A DNA stretch of 6,456 bases, from NCBI GenBank assembly GCA_003242525.1, contig QGUU01000144.1, forward strand, positions 1 to 6,456, written 5' to 3'. Position 1 is the stretch's first letter. Every line of letters starts with the position of its first letter. The stretch comes from Pseudomonadota bacterium (lineage in GTDB: Bacteria > Pseudomonadota > Alphaproteobacteria > Rhizobiales > Rhizobiaceae). The position numbers were made by a program, and so were the translations under genes. This document shows positions 5,719 to 6,456 of this stretch, one piece after another. The notes under the pieces are model-generated. The model saw only the letters and a program-made list of their open reading frames with translations. It searched no databases and had not been told where the DNA came from.

Positions 5719-6456
5719 CCTGCCAGCCCAACCCTGCGGGCGGCCTGGCGAAACAGGGCTTCGACGTCCGGAGAAAACCGGAAGGTGGCGAGAAAGTCCT
5801 CGACGGTAAAGGAGGGCAGGGATTGCCGAACCATGGCGGCGAATGTCCTGCCTTCCTCAATGCGCCCGGCCAGCGCCAAACAATGCGCCGCAATCGCGAG
5901 GATGATCTTATGCGCATTTGGCCGCGCCGAAGCCTTGATCGCCCATTCCGCCGCCTCCTCATATTCTCCCAGCCGGACATGGGCCAGAGCGCGGGCCCCG
6001 AGCATGCCGAACAGGAGCGGGTCGAATGGGCTGAGGCTGCGCGAATGGTTGGAGGAAGTGATTGCCGCCGCCGCATCTCCGGACTGCGACTGCACAAAGG
6101 ACAGCGCATAGTGCCCCAGCGCGAAGTTGGGGCTGAGATCCACGGCCTTCTCGAGTTCCGCGACCGCCTGGTCCTGGCGGTTGCGCAGCCATAACGCCCT
6201 GCCCATCGCCCAATGCGCGGCGGGATCCTGATCGTCGACCATCAGGCTGCGCCCGGCTGCTTCAAATGCAAGGTCGGCCTCGCGGTTGCGATCCGCCCAT
6301 TGCTGGAACGCGTTCTGCCAATGCGTGAACGAGATGCCGGCATGGGCCCGCGCGAAGGTAGGGTCGGCTTCGACGGAGCGCTTGAAGAACTGGTAGGCGA
6401 GTTCGTTGTCCGTCTTTGTGAAACGGTACATATGCCAGAGGCCGCGGTGATAGGCC
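5715..6456 (-). CDS. C-terminal TPR region of a larger, probably regulatory protein (N-terminus outside window)
   Basis: The frame is open from the right edge to TAG at 5717-5715, giving 246 complete codons. It begins in mid-protein: the residues before the first internal Met (AYHRGLWH) belong to the same helix pattern, so that Met is not a start. Tetratricopeptide-like helix pairs run through the segment, with TPR signature spacing in FFKRSVEADPTFARAHAG, AVAELEKAVDLSPNFALGHY and the stretch around GEYEEAAEWAIKASARPNAH. The style (RGLWHMYRFTKTDN, SLSPFDPLLFGMLGARA) recalls C-terminal TPR domains of alphaproteobacterial class III adenylate/guanylate cyclase-like proteins or winged-helix regulators. 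That assignment is from memory of the family, and the N-terminal domain that would decide it is not visible. No signal peptide or membrane segment is seen in this part. It converges on nirV and shares four bases with it; a link to denitrification is not shown. Confidence 0.85.
   Translation of the reverse strand, partial: AYHRGLWHMYRFTKTDNELAYQFFKRSVEADPTFARAHAGISFTHWQNAFQQWADRNREADLAFEAAGRSLMVDDQDPAAHWAMGRALWLRNRQDQAVAELEKAVDLSPNFALGHYALSFVQSQSGDAAAAITSSNHSRSLSPFDPLLFGMLGARALAHVRLGEYEEAAEWAIKASARPNAHKIILAIAAHCLALAGRIEEGRTFAAMVRQSLPSFTVEDFLATFRFSPDVEALFRQAARRVGLAG

Noticed and set aside
5722..5749. GCCAG and CTGGC downstream of nirV as a terminator
   Set aside because: The perfect part is only five base pairs with a long loop, no T tract follows, and it lies within the TPR coding sequence.
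5625..6194. A 189-codon plus-strand frame opposite the TPR gene
   Set aside because: It is antisense to a clear TPR-repeat coding sequence and shows no domain of its own.

Overview
The window looks like chromosome or megaplasmid DNA from a denitrifying alphaproteobacterium, probably of rhizobial type. The reasons are high GC with strong G/C third positions, a class I copper nitrite reductase with a Tat signal followed by nirV, and an NnrR-type promoter box. Species cannot be read from the sequence alone. No tRNA, rRNA, insertion sequence, integrase, CRISPR array or replication origin was seen.

Layout from left to right. (1) Positions 1-1689, minus strand: a heavy-metal P1B-type ATPase with its start in the window and its 3' end beyond base 1. 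(2) Positions 1690-2030: a divergent intergenic region of about 340 bases with three inverted repeats and no convincing gene. (3) Positions 2031-3491, plus strand: a complete two-HKD phospholipase D family protein of cardiolipin synthase type. (4) Positions 3492-3685: the nirK control region, with an NnrR/FNR-type box, a matching -10 element and two further dyads. (5) Positions 3686-4795 and 4861-5718, plus strand: nirK and nirV, separated by 65 bases that contain a long stable hairpin. (6) Positions 5715-6456, minus strand: the C-terminal TPR part of a larger protein that continues past the right edge and shares a CTAG stop overlap with nirV.

The functional core is nirK-nirV. NirK is a periplasmic enzyme reducing nitrite to nitric oxide, with every type 1 and type 2 copper ligand and second-sphere residue present. 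NirV is an exported formylglycine-generating-enzyme-like protein that often accompanies NirK and whose job is not settled. The upstream box fits nitric oxide-responsive control by an NnrR-type regulator encoded elsewhere. The metal ATPase and cardiolipin synthase may simply be neighbours; nothing in the sequence ties them to denitrification.

No wholly new system is evident. The points most worth a second look are the cis-element architecture ahead of nirK, the nirK-nirV intercistronic hairpin, the single conserved active-site cysteine in NirV, the HH replacement of the HP motif in the ATPase, and the hairpin that buries a perfect Shine-Dalgarno sequence upstream of the cardiolipin synthase gene.
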